Source: Alistipes sp.
Lineage (GTDB): Bacteria > Bacteroidota > Bacteroidia > Bacteroidales > Rikenellaceae
Direction: 5' to 3'
Assembly: GCA_020026335.1 (NCBI GenBank)
Contig: JAHHQO010000003.1
Location: 62,001 to 126,000 of the forward strand
Length of the DNA: 64,000 bases
Below are positions 36,581-44,948 of this stretch, in pieces. The notes beneath the pieces were generated by a model. It was not told the origin of the DNA. It was given only the letters and a program-made list of their open reading frames with translations, and ran no database searches. The translations under genes and the position numbers were made by a program. Each line of letters starts with the position of its first letter. Position 1 is the stretch's first letter.

Positions 36581-36639
36581 CCTTTTCTCCAACGGACGAT
36601 ATATCGAGGGGTGGGAGTGAGAGGTTGCGAAAAAATGGT

Positions 36640-36647
36640 TATATTTG
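36640..36647 (+). promoter_or_regulatory. -7 element of the thioesterase/glycosyltransferase genes
   Basis: TATATTTG matches the consensus, 28 bases before the ATG. No TTTG lies at the ideal distance upstream. Confidence 0.55.
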
Positions 36648-36674
36648 TCTTTAGAAAATTAAATCCAAAGATAT

Positions 36675-37406
36675 ATGGCTGAAAAATCACGCTACAAATG
36701 TTGCGCCGAGCCGCAGAAGGTCGATTTCACCCTGCGTGAGACCCTTCCCTCGCTGGGCAGTCAGATTCTCAATATCGCAGGTGCAGATGCCCACGGCAAG
36801 GGTTTCGGTGTCGAGGTACTGAATGCCGATAACCACACGTGGGTGCTTTCGCGCATCGCTTTCGAGTTCTACCGCCGTCCGCTCCAATATGAGGAGTACA
36901 CCGTGGAGACATGGATTAGCGACTACGGCCGCCTGCTCTCGACCCGAAATTTCACCCTCACCGACTCCAAAGGCGAGATGCTGGGTGCCGCGGTGTCGCA
37001 GTGGGCGATGATAGACATGGAGAAACGCACGGCAGTCGATTTGTCGTGGGTGGGCAGGGAGCATCAGGAGGCGATGGTCGAGGAGCCCTCACCCGTGGAG
37101 CGTCCGCGCAAGGTGCGCAACGTGACGCCCACCATCACCACCACCCACAAAATTGTGTATAGCGACATCGACTTCAACCGTCATGTGAATACCATGCGCT
37201 ATTTCGACATGATGATTGATATGTTGCCCCTTGAGGTGCTGGAGGGCGACTTCAAGTACCGTTTCGACATTCACTTCCTCCGCGAGAGCCGCTACGGACA
37301 GACGCTGGAGGTGGGCTGCGAGATGAGAGAGGGAGCGGCACTCTTCGAAATCAAGACCAACGAGGAGGTGGTGGCAGTGCGTGCCGCCATCGAATGGTAT
37401 AAATAA
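36675..37406 (+). CDS. Acyl-ACP thioesterase
   Basis: This cytosolic enzyme releases fatty acids from acyl carrier protein. The 243-residue protein is a double hotdog of the FatA/FatB-like bacterial type: the first domain includes SRIAFEFYRRP and VETWISDYGRL; the second has DIDFNRHVNTMRYFDMM with candidate catalytic Asn168 and His170. It is 7 bases upstream of a family 4 glycosyltransferase, likely on one transcript. The substrate chain length cannot be told from sequence. Confidence 0.85.
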   Translation: MAEKSRYKCCAEPQKVDFTLRETLPSLGSQILNIAGADAHGKGFGVEVLNADNHTWVLSRIAFEFYRRPLQYEEYTVETWISDYGRLLSTRNFTLTDSKGEMLGAAVSQWAMIDMEKRTAVDLSWVGREHQEAMVEEPSPVERPRKVRNVTPTITTTHKIVYSDIDFNRHVNTMRYFDMMIDMLPLEVLEGDFKYRFDIHFLRESRYGQTLEVGCEMREGAALFEIKTNEEVVAVRAAIEWYK

Positions 37407-37413
37407 TTGAGGT

Positions 37414-38550
37414 ATGAAGATTACAATATTAGGCCCTGCACATCCCTATCGCGGAGGTTTGGCCTCCATCATGCAGATTATGGCGCGCACCTTCATGGCG
37501 CGCGGTCATAAGGTCGGACTGCTTACCTTCACCCTGCAATACCCCTCGTTGCTGTTCCCCGGCAAGAGTCAGACCCTCGACACGCCCGCACCGAGCGATT
37601 TGAACATCGTGTGTGCGGTCAATACCGTCAATCCCTTCAACTGGATAGCCGTGGGTCGGCGCATTCGTCGGGAGCGTCCCGACTTCGTGCTGTTGAAGTA
37701 TTGGACGCCCTTCATGGCTCCCTGCTTCGGCACAATCGCCCGCTGGGCGCACAAGAACGGACACACCAAAATCCTCTGCCAGATAGACAATGTCGAGCCG
37801 CACGAGCACCATATCGTGGATAAGCCCTTCAACCGCTACTTCCTGAAGTCGGTCGATGGCTTCGTCTATATGTCGGAGCAGGTGCACGGCGAGCTGAAGG
37901 CCTACACCTCTGCCCCTGCACTCTTTTCGCCCCACCCCCTGTTCGAGAATTTCGGACAAAGGGTCGAACGTGAGGAGGCGTGCCGTCAGTTGGGACTCGA
38001 TGCCGAGATGCAGTATGCCCTCTTTTTCGGACTGATTCGCGACTATAAGGGATTGGATATCCTGCTGGAGGCGTGGGCGAAACTCAAGGCGGAGGGCAAG
38101 ACCCGAAACAGACGACTCATCGTGGCAGGTGAGTTCTACACTGCCCGAGAGCCTTACGTGCAATACATCGCCCAACACGGATTGGGTGACGAGGTGATTC
38201 TCCACGACCACTTTATTCCCGATGAGGAGGTGAAGTATTACTTCTCGCTGGCGGATTTCGTTATTCAGCCCTACAAGACCGCCACGCAGAGCGGTGTGAC
38301 GCAGATTGCCTATCAGTTCTGCACGCCGATGATTGTCACCCGTGTGGGCGGACTTCCCGAAATCGTCCCCGATGGTAAGGTGGGCTATGTGGCAGCACCG
38401 ACAGCCGAGGGGGTGGCGGAAGCCGTGGAACGCATCTATGAGGGCGACACCCTGGCGCGTTTCCGCGAAAATTGTGTCGAGGAGCGCAAACGCTTCTCGT
38501 GGGAGGAGATGTGTACGCGCATCACCGAGCTCTACGACATGGTGAAATAG
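37414..38550 (+). CDS. Family 4 glycosyltransferase
   Basis: The GT-B protein of 378 residues begins MKITILGPAHPYRGGLASI, a glycine-rich acceptor-domain opening. The C-terminal nucleotide-sugar domain includes LFFGLIRDYKGLDILLEAW near residue 205, then FIPDEEVKYYFSLADFVIQPYK (parts), and TQSGVTQIAYQFCTPMIVT with GGLPEIV near 310, all typical of GT4. The sugar and acceptor are unknown. It ends before a 15-base-pair terminator that can work for both strands. Confidence 0.87.
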   Translation: MKITILGPAHPYRGGLASIMQIMARTFMARGHKVGLLTFTLQYPSLLFPGKSQTLDTPAPSDLNIVCAVNTVNPFNWIAVGRRIRRERPDFVLLKYWTPFMAPCFGTIARWAHKNGHTKILCQIDNVEPHEHHIVDKPFNRYFLKSVDGFVYMSEQVHGELKAYTSAPALFSPHPLFENFGQRVEREEACRQLGLDAEMQYALFFGLIRDYKGLDILLEAWAKLKAEGKTRNRRLIVAGEFYTAREPYVQYIAQHGLGDEVILHDHFIPDEEVKYYFSLADFVIQPYKTATQSGVTQIAYQFCTPMIVTRVGGLPEIVPDGKVGYVAAPTAEGVAEAVERIYEGDTLARFRENCVEERKRFSWEEMCTRITELYDMVK

Positions 38551-38565
38551 CTTACCTATTTATAT

Positions 38566-38601
38566 AAAGAGCCGTATTGCACTTGCAATACGGCTCTTTT
38601 T
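38566..38601. terminator. Bidirectional intrinsic terminator
   Basis: A perfect 15-base stem (AAAGAGCCGTATTGC with complement) with a four-base loop lies between convergent genes. T tracts flank it on both strands, stronger on the plus strand. Confidence 0.9.
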
Positions 38602-38624
38602 ATGAAGTCCCTTTCCGAGAGGGA

Positions 38625-40016
38625 TTACTTCTTGATGTTGGGCAACTCCAGACCGTAGCCCTTCTTCTTGTCCTCGCGCTTGAGCACCATGCCGAGCAGC
38701 AGGGCAGCCACACCGCAAGCCACGAAAATCAACATCGGACGGGTGTAGTCGTAAGCCAGACCCTGAGCGGCGCGACCCTCGTTGAAGTAGGAGAGTGCAA
38801 AACCGAAAATCATGGGGAAGAGGCAGAGACCGATGTTCTGAATCCAGAAAATCAGCGAGTAAGCCGAACCCAGATAACGAGCGGGCATAATCTTTGCCAC
38901 CGAAGGCCACAGAGCGGCAGGTACCAACGAGAAGGAGATACCCAGTACCACAATCGAGAGATAAGCGATGAACTTGCTGGGGTAAGCCGGCAGTACGATG
39001 GCAAATGTCAGGTGGCAGATGGTCATCAGAATGGCACCGAAGATAAGCATCGAAGCACCCTTACCCTTGTGGTCGAGATAACCGCCCAGGAAGGGGGTGA
39101 TGGCAGCGGCACCCATGGGGAACCAGCGGAAGATGTTGGCAGCGGTCTCCGACGAAATCTTCAGATTGGTCTCCAACATACCGGTTGCGAAACGCTGGAA
39201 GGGGAAGATGGCCGAGTAGTAGAGTACGCACAGCAGGGCGATAATCCAGAATACCTTGCTGCCGAGAATGTTACCAATGTCGCTGACCTTGAACTGGTCC
39301 TCGGGATTGACGTCCTGACCCACCTTGATGCCCAGCTGTTTGTCGAGCTTGCGGTCCATGAAGGTGAAGACCGTGAAGGTAATCAGACCGATGAGCAACA
39401 ATGTGGTGCAGAATGCCACGGGGTGAACCACGGAGGGGTCACCCATGTTGGCGAAAGCGGGTGAAATCGAGAAAATGGCGAACACACCCACACGGGCGAT
39501 AGCCATCTCCAGACCCATGGCCAATGCCATCTCCTTACCCTGGAACCACTTTGCAATGGCTTTCGATACGGTGATACCAGCCATCTCGCAACCACAACCG
39601 AAGGTCATGAAGCCCAGACAAGCCAACTTTGCCGATGCGGGGAACGAAGTCCACCACGAGTTGAGCCAGCTCTCGATGCTCGAGCTGATGAAGATGTCAC
39701 TGATGGCGTAATACTTGATGCAGGCACCTGCGAGCATGAGCGATGCCGACAGAACACCGGTGAAGCGTACACCCATCTTGTCGAGGATGATACCGGCCAA
39801 AATCAGGAAACCGAAGACGTTGAGGATAAACTCCGAACTGCCGTACATACCGAATACGTCGGGAGTCCAACCTCTCTGTGCCTCGATCATGGACTGAAGC
39901 GGTGACATGACGTCTACGAACATATATCCGAAGAACATCATCAGCGCAATGAGAATCAACGCCGCCCATCTGGCTACAAATGAGTCGTTGAGTTTGTGTT
40001 GGATAGTTTCTACCAT
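38625..40016 (-). CDS. MFS transporter
   Basis: This 463-residue inner-membrane protein has about 12 hydrophobic helices with the usual cytoplasmic loop in the middle (KLDKQLGIKVGQDVNPEDQ). Family features include AGIILDKMGVRF after the second or third helix and GGYLDHKGKG in the second half, the MFS A-motif positions. The substrate cannot be assigned; organic acids or sugars are possible. It lies 20 bases downstream of a TPR gene on the same strand. Confidence 0.85.
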   Translation of the reverse strand: MVETIQHKLNDSFVARWAALILIALMMFFGYMFVDVMSPLQSMIEAQRGWTPDVFGMYGSSEFILNVFGFLILAGIILDKMGVRFTGVLSASLMLAGACIKYYAISDIFISSSIESWLNSWWTSFPASAKLACLGFMTFGCGCEMAGITVSKAIAKWFQGKEMALAMGLEMAIARVGVFAIFSISPAFANMGDPSVVHPVAFCTTLLLIGLITFTVFTFMDRKLDKQLGIKVGQDVNPEDQFKVSDIGNILGSKVFWIIALLCVLYYSAIFPFQRFATGMLETNLKISSETAANIFRWFPMGAAAITPFLGGYLDHKGKGASMLIFGAILMTICHLTFAIVLPAYPSKFIAYLSIVVLGISFSLVPAALWPSVAKIMPARYLGSAYSLIFWIQNIGLCLFPMIFGFALSYFNEGRAAQGLAYDYTRPMLIFVACGVAALLLGMVLKREDKKKGYGLELPNIKK

Positions 40017-40036
40017 TTTATGAATTGTTTATTAAG

Positions 40037-42025
40037 TTAGTTGTCTATCTGGGAGTATTGTCTGAGCAGCTCGTAGGTCTCGGTGATGCCCAGCTCGCCG
40101 GCCTTCGAGATGTCGAGACAGCCCTTGCGCGTATCCTTCATGAAAATCTGAATGATACCGCGGTTGTAGTAGGCTTCGGCAAAGAGGGGGTTCAGCTCTA
40201 TGGCCTTCGTGTAGTCCTCATAGGCTTCGGGAAGTGCTCCCGACGATGCCTTCAGATTGGCTCTGTTGTAGTACGCATAGGCGAACTGCGGGAAGAGCTT
40301 GATGGCTTTGTTCAAATCGGCGATGGCCTCGTCGTAGTTGTACACTCGCTTCGAGGAGTTGTTCAGACGGTTGGCGGGGTCGGAGTCGATGGTTATCTGC
40401 TGATAGGAGTTGTCTATCGAGGAGATAAAGTCAATCATCTCGGCGCGTGTGGTCGAACGGTTGAGGTAGAGGAACGGATTGGTGGGGTTGAGGTCTATGG
40501 CCTGCGAGTAGGTGTTCACCGAATTGGTGTACTGCTTGATGAGCGACTGCGTCACACCACGTGCGAAGAGCAGCTGCCACGAGGGCGCGCTGTCACGCAA
40601 TTGCTGTACATAGTCCTTGTCCATTACCACCAGAGAGTCGGCCTCTATGTCGCTCTGCTTCCACGAGATGGTCAGATACTTGTTGCCGATGTTGTGCAGG
40701 AAGTCCTCCACACGTTGCAGATGATAGGTCTCCATCTGCGGCAGGGTGTCGGGCTTCATGAGCGTAAACTTGAAGAGCGGCATCAGACGCATCTGGTCGT
40801 GGGCATCGTTGCGCGAGGCGATGTTGTCGAAGTTCTTGCCCGAGAATTTGCTGTCGAACGAGAGCAGACGGTCGAACTTCTGTGTGGTGTCGGCATAGAT
40901 GGAGTAGGTGCTGTCGTTCAGACGCGAACGGTAGGCGGCAATCTTCTTCTGTGCCGTCTCGCGGTCGGACTTTGCACCCTTGGTGTCGCGGAGCAACTCT
41001 CTGATGCGGCCGCGATAGATGTAGGCGTTGGCAAAATCGGGGTAGAGGTCGATGGCCGAGGTGTAGTCCTCCACGGCCTTGTCCAAATCACCCAGATAGG
41101 AGTGCACGTTGGCACGGTTGTAGTAGACCAACACGTTATTGGGCGAGTACATCGCCACTTTGTTGTAGTCGTCGAGTGCGCGGTTGTAGTCGCCCACCTG
41201 TGTGCGCAACATGGCACGGTTGAAGTAGGCCAGCGAGTTGGTCGAATCCAGCTCGATGACGCGTGTGAAGTCCTGCAACGCCTGTGTGGGGCGGTTGGTC
41301 GATGAATAGACCATCGCACGGTTGAAGAACGAGAGCAGGTAGCTCGAATCGCAGGCAATCGCCTTGTTGAAATCCTCCTCTGCCTCCTTGTTGCGCTCCT
41401 GTTGCATGTAGAGCGCACCTCGGCGGTTATAGCCGTTGGGATTTTCGCGATTGGTGCGTATGGCGGTGTTGAAATTTTCGTAGGCGCGCAGGGTGTCCTT
41501 GAGGTTGAGGTAGCTCAATCCGCGACAGATGTAGGCATCGGCGACCTTGTTCTCCTGACGGATGAACATATCGAAGTCCTCGATGGCCTCCTTGAACTGC
41601 TGGTTGAGCAGACGGGTGACACCGCGGCTGTAATAGGGTCCCGGAAGGTCGGGACGCAACTCGATGGCCTCGCGAAAGTCCTTCAGTGCATCGTCATAGT
41701 TGCCCAGTCGCGAGCGGGCGATGGCACGGTAGGTGTAGGCCTGGGTGTAGACCGGGTTCTTCTCGATGGCAGTCGAGAAGTCGGCTTCGGCACCTATCAG
41801 GTCGTCGAGGTTGTATTTGGCAATACCACGCAGGAAGTAACCCTCGTAGGCATCTTCATCGAATCGCAGCAGTGTGTTGAGTGTGCGGATGGCCTCCTGA
41901 TAGTTGTTGTCCATCATGCAACGCTGACCCACCCAGAAGAAATACTCCTTGTTGTATTGGGCGTAGGCGTTGTCGGACCACAACAGGGTGGTGCACAGCA
42001 ATAGGGCTATAATGTATCTCCGCAT
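40037..42025 (-). CDS. Secreted tetratricopeptide-repeat protein
   Basis: A signal peptide (MRRYIIALLLCTTLLWSDNAYA) precedes a chain of canonical TPR units, about 34 residues each, for example AYEGYFLRGIAKYNLDDLIG, AYTYRAIARSRLGNYDDALK and AYYNRGIIQIFMKDTRKGC. A non-TPR insertion lies around residues 340-490. The last units again match TPR. Such proteins serve as scaffolds in the periplasm; no enzyme domain is present. It follows era by 118 bases and precedes the MFS gene. Confidence 0.88.
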   Translation of the reverse strand: MRRYIIALLLCTTLLWSDNAYAQYNKEYFFWVGQRCMMDNNYQEAIRTLNTLLRFDEDAYEGYFLRGIAKYNLDDLIGAEADFSTAIEKNPVYTQAYTYRAIARSRLGNYDDALKDFREAIELRPDLPGPYYSRGVTRLLNQQFKEAIEDFDMFIRQENKVADAYICRGLSYLNLKDTLRAYENFNTAIRTNRENPNGYNRRGALYMQQERNKEAEEDFNKAIACDSSYLLSFFNRAMVYSSTNRPTQALQDFTRVIELDSTNSLAYFNRAMLRTQVGDYNRALDDYNKVAMYSPNNVLVYYNRANVHSYLGDLDKAVEDYTSAIDLYPDFANAYIYRGRIRELLRDTKGAKSDRETAQKKIAAYRSRLNDSTYSIYADTTQKFDRLLSFDSKFSGKNFDNIASRNDAHDQMRLMPLFKFTLMKPDTLPQMETYHLQRVEDFLHNIGNKYLTISWKQSDIEADSLVVMDKDYVQQLRDSAPSWQLLFARGVTQSLIKQYTNSVNTYSQAIDLNPTNPFLYLNRSTTRAEMIDFISSIDNSYQQITIDSDPANRLNNSSKRVYNYDEAIADLNKAIKLFPQFAYAYYNRANLKASSGALPEAYEDYTKAIELNPLFAEAYYNRGIIQIFMKDTRKGCLDISKAGELGITETYELLRQYSQIDN

Positions 42026-42143
42026 ACTATTCTTGTGTGTGACATTCTTTTTTTGTGTTCTCAGGACACAGAAAAGCCTCTCACGGCTATCGTTTCGAGG
42101 TATTTCAGAGGTCCGACGAACGTATTTCGGGCGTTTAGTTTCG

Positions 42144-43025
42144 TTATTCCATCTCGTAACCGAAGCGGCGGAGCTGGCGAGGGTTGTTTCTCCAATCCTC
42201 GTTGACCTTCACAAAGAGCTGGAGGAAGACCTTCTTGCCGAGGAACTGCTCCATCTCCTCACGGGCAGCCATGCCCACCTTCTTGAGTCGCTCGCCCTTG
42301 TGGCCGATGACGATGCCCTTCTGCGAGTCGCGCGACACGTAGATGGTGGCCGATATGCGGTCGATTTTCTCCTCCTCCTTGTAGGTGTCGATTTCTATTT
42401 CGCAACAGTAGGGTATCTCCTTGTCGTAGAAGCGCAGAATCTTCTCGCGGATGATTTCCGAAGCGAAGAAACGCAGGGTCTTGTCGGTGAGGGTGTCTTT
42501 GGGGTAGAAGGCAGGACCTTCGGGCAGACGCTCCAGAATGGTCTTGAACAAACCCTCCATGTTGAACTTCTCCTTGGCCGATGCCGGAACAATCTCCGCG
42601 TCGGGCAGCTCCTTGTGCCACTTCTCGACCAGAGCCTCGAGGGCATCGGGTTGTGTGAGGTCGATTTTGTTGATGACCACGATGGTGGGGATGCCGCTTT
42701 GGCGAATCTGCTCCACAATCTCTGCCGAACGGTCGCTCTGCTCCACGGTGTCGGTGACATAGAGTATGACATCGGCATCGGTCAGCGCACCGCTCACGAA
42801 CTTCATCATCGACTCCTGCAACTTGTAGGAGGGCTTCAAGATACCCGGGGTGTCGGAATATACAATCTGGTAGTCGTCACCCGATACCACTCCCATGATA
42901 CGGTGACGTGTGGTCTGTGCCTTCGATGTGATAATCGAAAGTTTCTCGCCCACGAGGGCATTCATCAATGTCGATTTTCCGACATTGGGGTTGCCGATAA
43001 TATTTACAAATCCTGATTTATGCAT
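42144..43025 (-). CDS. era: Ribosome-assembly GTPase Era
   Basis: Era binds the 3' end of 16S rRNA during 30S maturation. The start at 43025 (MHKSGFVNIIG) is preferred; a longer frame to 43085 lacks similarity and overlaps the promoter. The G motifs are GNPNVGKST near residue 10, DTPG near 60 and NKID near 123; the C-terminal KH domain has IVIGHKGERLKKVG near 240. The protein of 293 residues is normal length. Confidence 0.95.
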   Translation of the reverse strand: MHKSGFVNIIGNPNVGKSTLMNALVGEKLSIITSKAQTTRHRIMGVVSGDDYQIVYSDTPGILKPSYKLQESMMKFVSGALTDADVILYVTDTVEQSDRSAEIVEQIRQSGIPTIVVINKIDLTQPDALEALVEKWHKELPDAEIVPASAKEKFNMEGLFKTILERLPEGPAFYPKDTLTDKTLRFFASEIIREKILRFYDKEIPYCCEIEIDTYKEEEKIDRISATIYVSRDSQKGIVIGHKGERLKKVGMAAREEMEQFLGKKVFLQLFVKVNEDWRNNPRQLRRFGYEME

Positions 43026-43039
43026 AGCTAATTTTGACC

Positions 43040-43047
43040 CAAAGGTA
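43040..43047 (-). promoter_or_regulatory. -7 element of era
   Basis: On the minus strand TACCTTTG matches the consensus, about 15 bases before the era ATG at 43025. No ideal -33 box is seen. Confidence 0.5.
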
Positions 43048-43205
43048 CGAAAGAATTTTCTAAAATCCCCCTTTCGGGATTTCAAATATACATTTTTTTA
43101 TGCGTGCAGAACCTAATTTTTCCCCTCCGCGGTGGGAATCGTGTAGTATTATTGCATAAAATTAGTACCTTTACCAAGGAAAAAACTTAAACCCCTCTAT
43201 CACTC

Positions 43206-44840
43206 ATGAGAAAAACCATTCTGGCACTGTCGCTGATGCTGTTGATGTCGGTTTTTGCCGTTCGAGCATCGCAGCGAGTGCTTGTTCGCGAGACACAGAT
43301 ACCCCTGCTTTTGGAGCGCATCGACAATGCGTTGTTCTACATCAGAGTGGATGCCGCCAAGGGAGCAACCTTCGATGAGTTGCACCTTTCGCTGGGCGAC
43401 GATGTGCGCCTGTCGGACATCCGCAGCGTGAAACTCTACTATGGCGGTACACGCAATATGTCACCCGAGGAGGCGGAAGCCACACGCCCCGAGGATTACC
43501 TCTCGGCTCACCGTATGGGGCAGACCCTCTCGGCGATTCCCTCCTATTCGGTACTGCTCGGGAAACAGAAGCCTGCCCGCGAGATGACCTTCGATTTGGG
43601 GCATCACCGCCTTTTCGAGGGCCCCAACTTCTATTGGGTGAGTGTGCAGATGAGTCCGCGTGCCACACTCCAAACCAAGGTGACCGCCTCGATTGACCAC
43701 ATCAGAATCAACGGCGAGGAAGCCGAACTGAAATACGTGTCGGGACGCCATGCCGTACACCGTGTGGGTGTGGGCGTGCGTCATGCCGGAGACGATGGCG
43801 CGGCAGCCTATCGTATTCCGGGTCTGGTGACCACCAACAAGGGTACTTTGCTGGCGGTCTATGACATCCGTTATAACAGCAGTGTGGATTTGCAGGAGCA
43901 CATCGATATCGGTGTGAGTCGCAGTACCGACGGCGGTCGCACGTGGGAGAAGATGCGTATTCCCCTCTCGTTTGGCGAATATGGCGGTCTGCCGAGTAGT
44001 CAGAACGGTGTGGGTGACCCCTCGATTTTGGTCGATACTCAAACGGGTAACGTGTGGATTGTTGCCGCATGGACTCATGGCATGGGCAACCAGCGGGCGT
44101 GGTTCAACTCCAAACCCGGCATGGATGTGGAGCATACCGCACAGTTGGTGCTCTCGTGCAGCAGCGATGACGGCAAGACATGGAGCAACCCGATGAACAT
44201 CACCGAGCAGGTGAAGCGTCCCGAGTGGCACTTCCTCCTGCAAGGTCCCGGTCGCGGTATCACGATGGAGAATGGCACACTGGTCTTCCCCATTCAGTTT
44301 ATCGGTGCCGACCGTATTCCCTGCGCCGGAGTGATGTACTCCGAGGACGGAGGCAAGACTTGGACAATTCACGAGGCGGCACGCACCGACACCACCGAAT
44401 CGCAGGTCGTGGAGCTGGAGAAGGGCGTGCTGATGCTCAACATGAGAGACAACCGCGGTGGCAGTCGTGCCGTGGCGGTGACGCGCGACATGGGCAAGAC
44501 GTGGGAGGAGCACCCCTCGTCACGCAAGGCACTCCGCGAGTCGGTCTGCATGGCGAGCCTTATACGTGTGAAGGCCGGGGACAATGTTCTGGGACGCGAT
44601 ATTCTGCTCTTCTCGAATCCCGATACCACCAAGAACCGCAACCACATCACCATCAAGGCGAGTCTCGATGGCGGTAACACCTGGCTCAAAGAGCACCAAC
44701 TCATGCTCGATGAGGAGGAGAGCTGGGGCTACTCCTGTCTGTCGATGATTGACCGCGAGACGGTGGGTATTCTCTACGAGAGTTCTACGGCACACATGGT
44801 TTTCCAGGCCGTGAAACTCCGTGACCTGATAGCGAAGTAG
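43206..44840 (+). CDS. Exo-alpha-sialidase (GH33)
   Basis: This secreted neuraminidase releases terminal sialic acid from host glycans. After a signal peptide (MRKTILALSLMLLMSVFAVRA) there is an N-terminal beta-sandwich domain (about 25-180, LYYGGTRN), then the six-bladed propeller. The arginine motif appears as YRIPG with Arg203, a variant of FRIP. Asp-boxes include STDGGRTW, SSDDGKTW, SEDGGKTW and SLDGGNTW. At 544 residues it matches Bacteroidetes NanH-type enzymes. It lies 108 bases upstream of a beta-mannosidase, with a terminator between. Confidence 0.93.
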   Translation: MRKTILALSLMLLMSVFAVRASQRVLVRETQIPLLLERIDNALFYIRVDAAKGATFDELHLSLGDDVRLSDIRSVKLYYGGTRNMSPEEAEATRPEDYLSAHRMGQTLSAIPSYSVLLGKQKPAREMTFDLGHHRLFEGPNFYWVSVQMSPRATLQTKVTASIDHIRINGEEAELKYVSGRHAVHRVGVGVRHAGDDGAAAYRIPGLVTTNKGTLLAVYDIRYNSSVDLQEHIDIGVSRSTDGGRTWEKMRIPLSFGEYGGLPSSQNGVGDPSILVDTQTGNVWIVAAWTHGMGNQRAWFNSKPGMDVEHTAQLVLSCSSDDGKTWSNPMNITEQVKRPEWHFLLQGPGRGITMENGTLVFPIQFIGADRIPCAGVMYSEDGGKTWTIHEAARTDTTESQVVELEKGVLMLNMRDNRGGSRAVAVTRDMGKTWEEHPSSRKALRESVCMASLIRVKAGDNVLGRDILLFSNPDTTKNRNHITIKASLDGGNTWLKEHQLMLDEEESWGYSCLSMIDRETVGILYESSTAHMVFQAVKLRDLIAK

Positions 44841-44860
44841 CGGCTTCGATACCGCCCCAC

Positions 44861-44896
44861 AGGAGACAATGATTTCGGCTCATTGCCTCCTTTTTT
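44861..44896 (+). terminator. Intrinsic terminator after the sialidase gene
   Basis: AGGAGACAATGA pairs with TCATTGCCTCCT (one mismatch) and runs into six T. Confidence 0.82.
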
Positions 44897-44948
44897 CTGT
44901 AAAGAAGTGGTCGGTGTGAGGTGAATTTCGGCGAAAATATTTTTAGTG

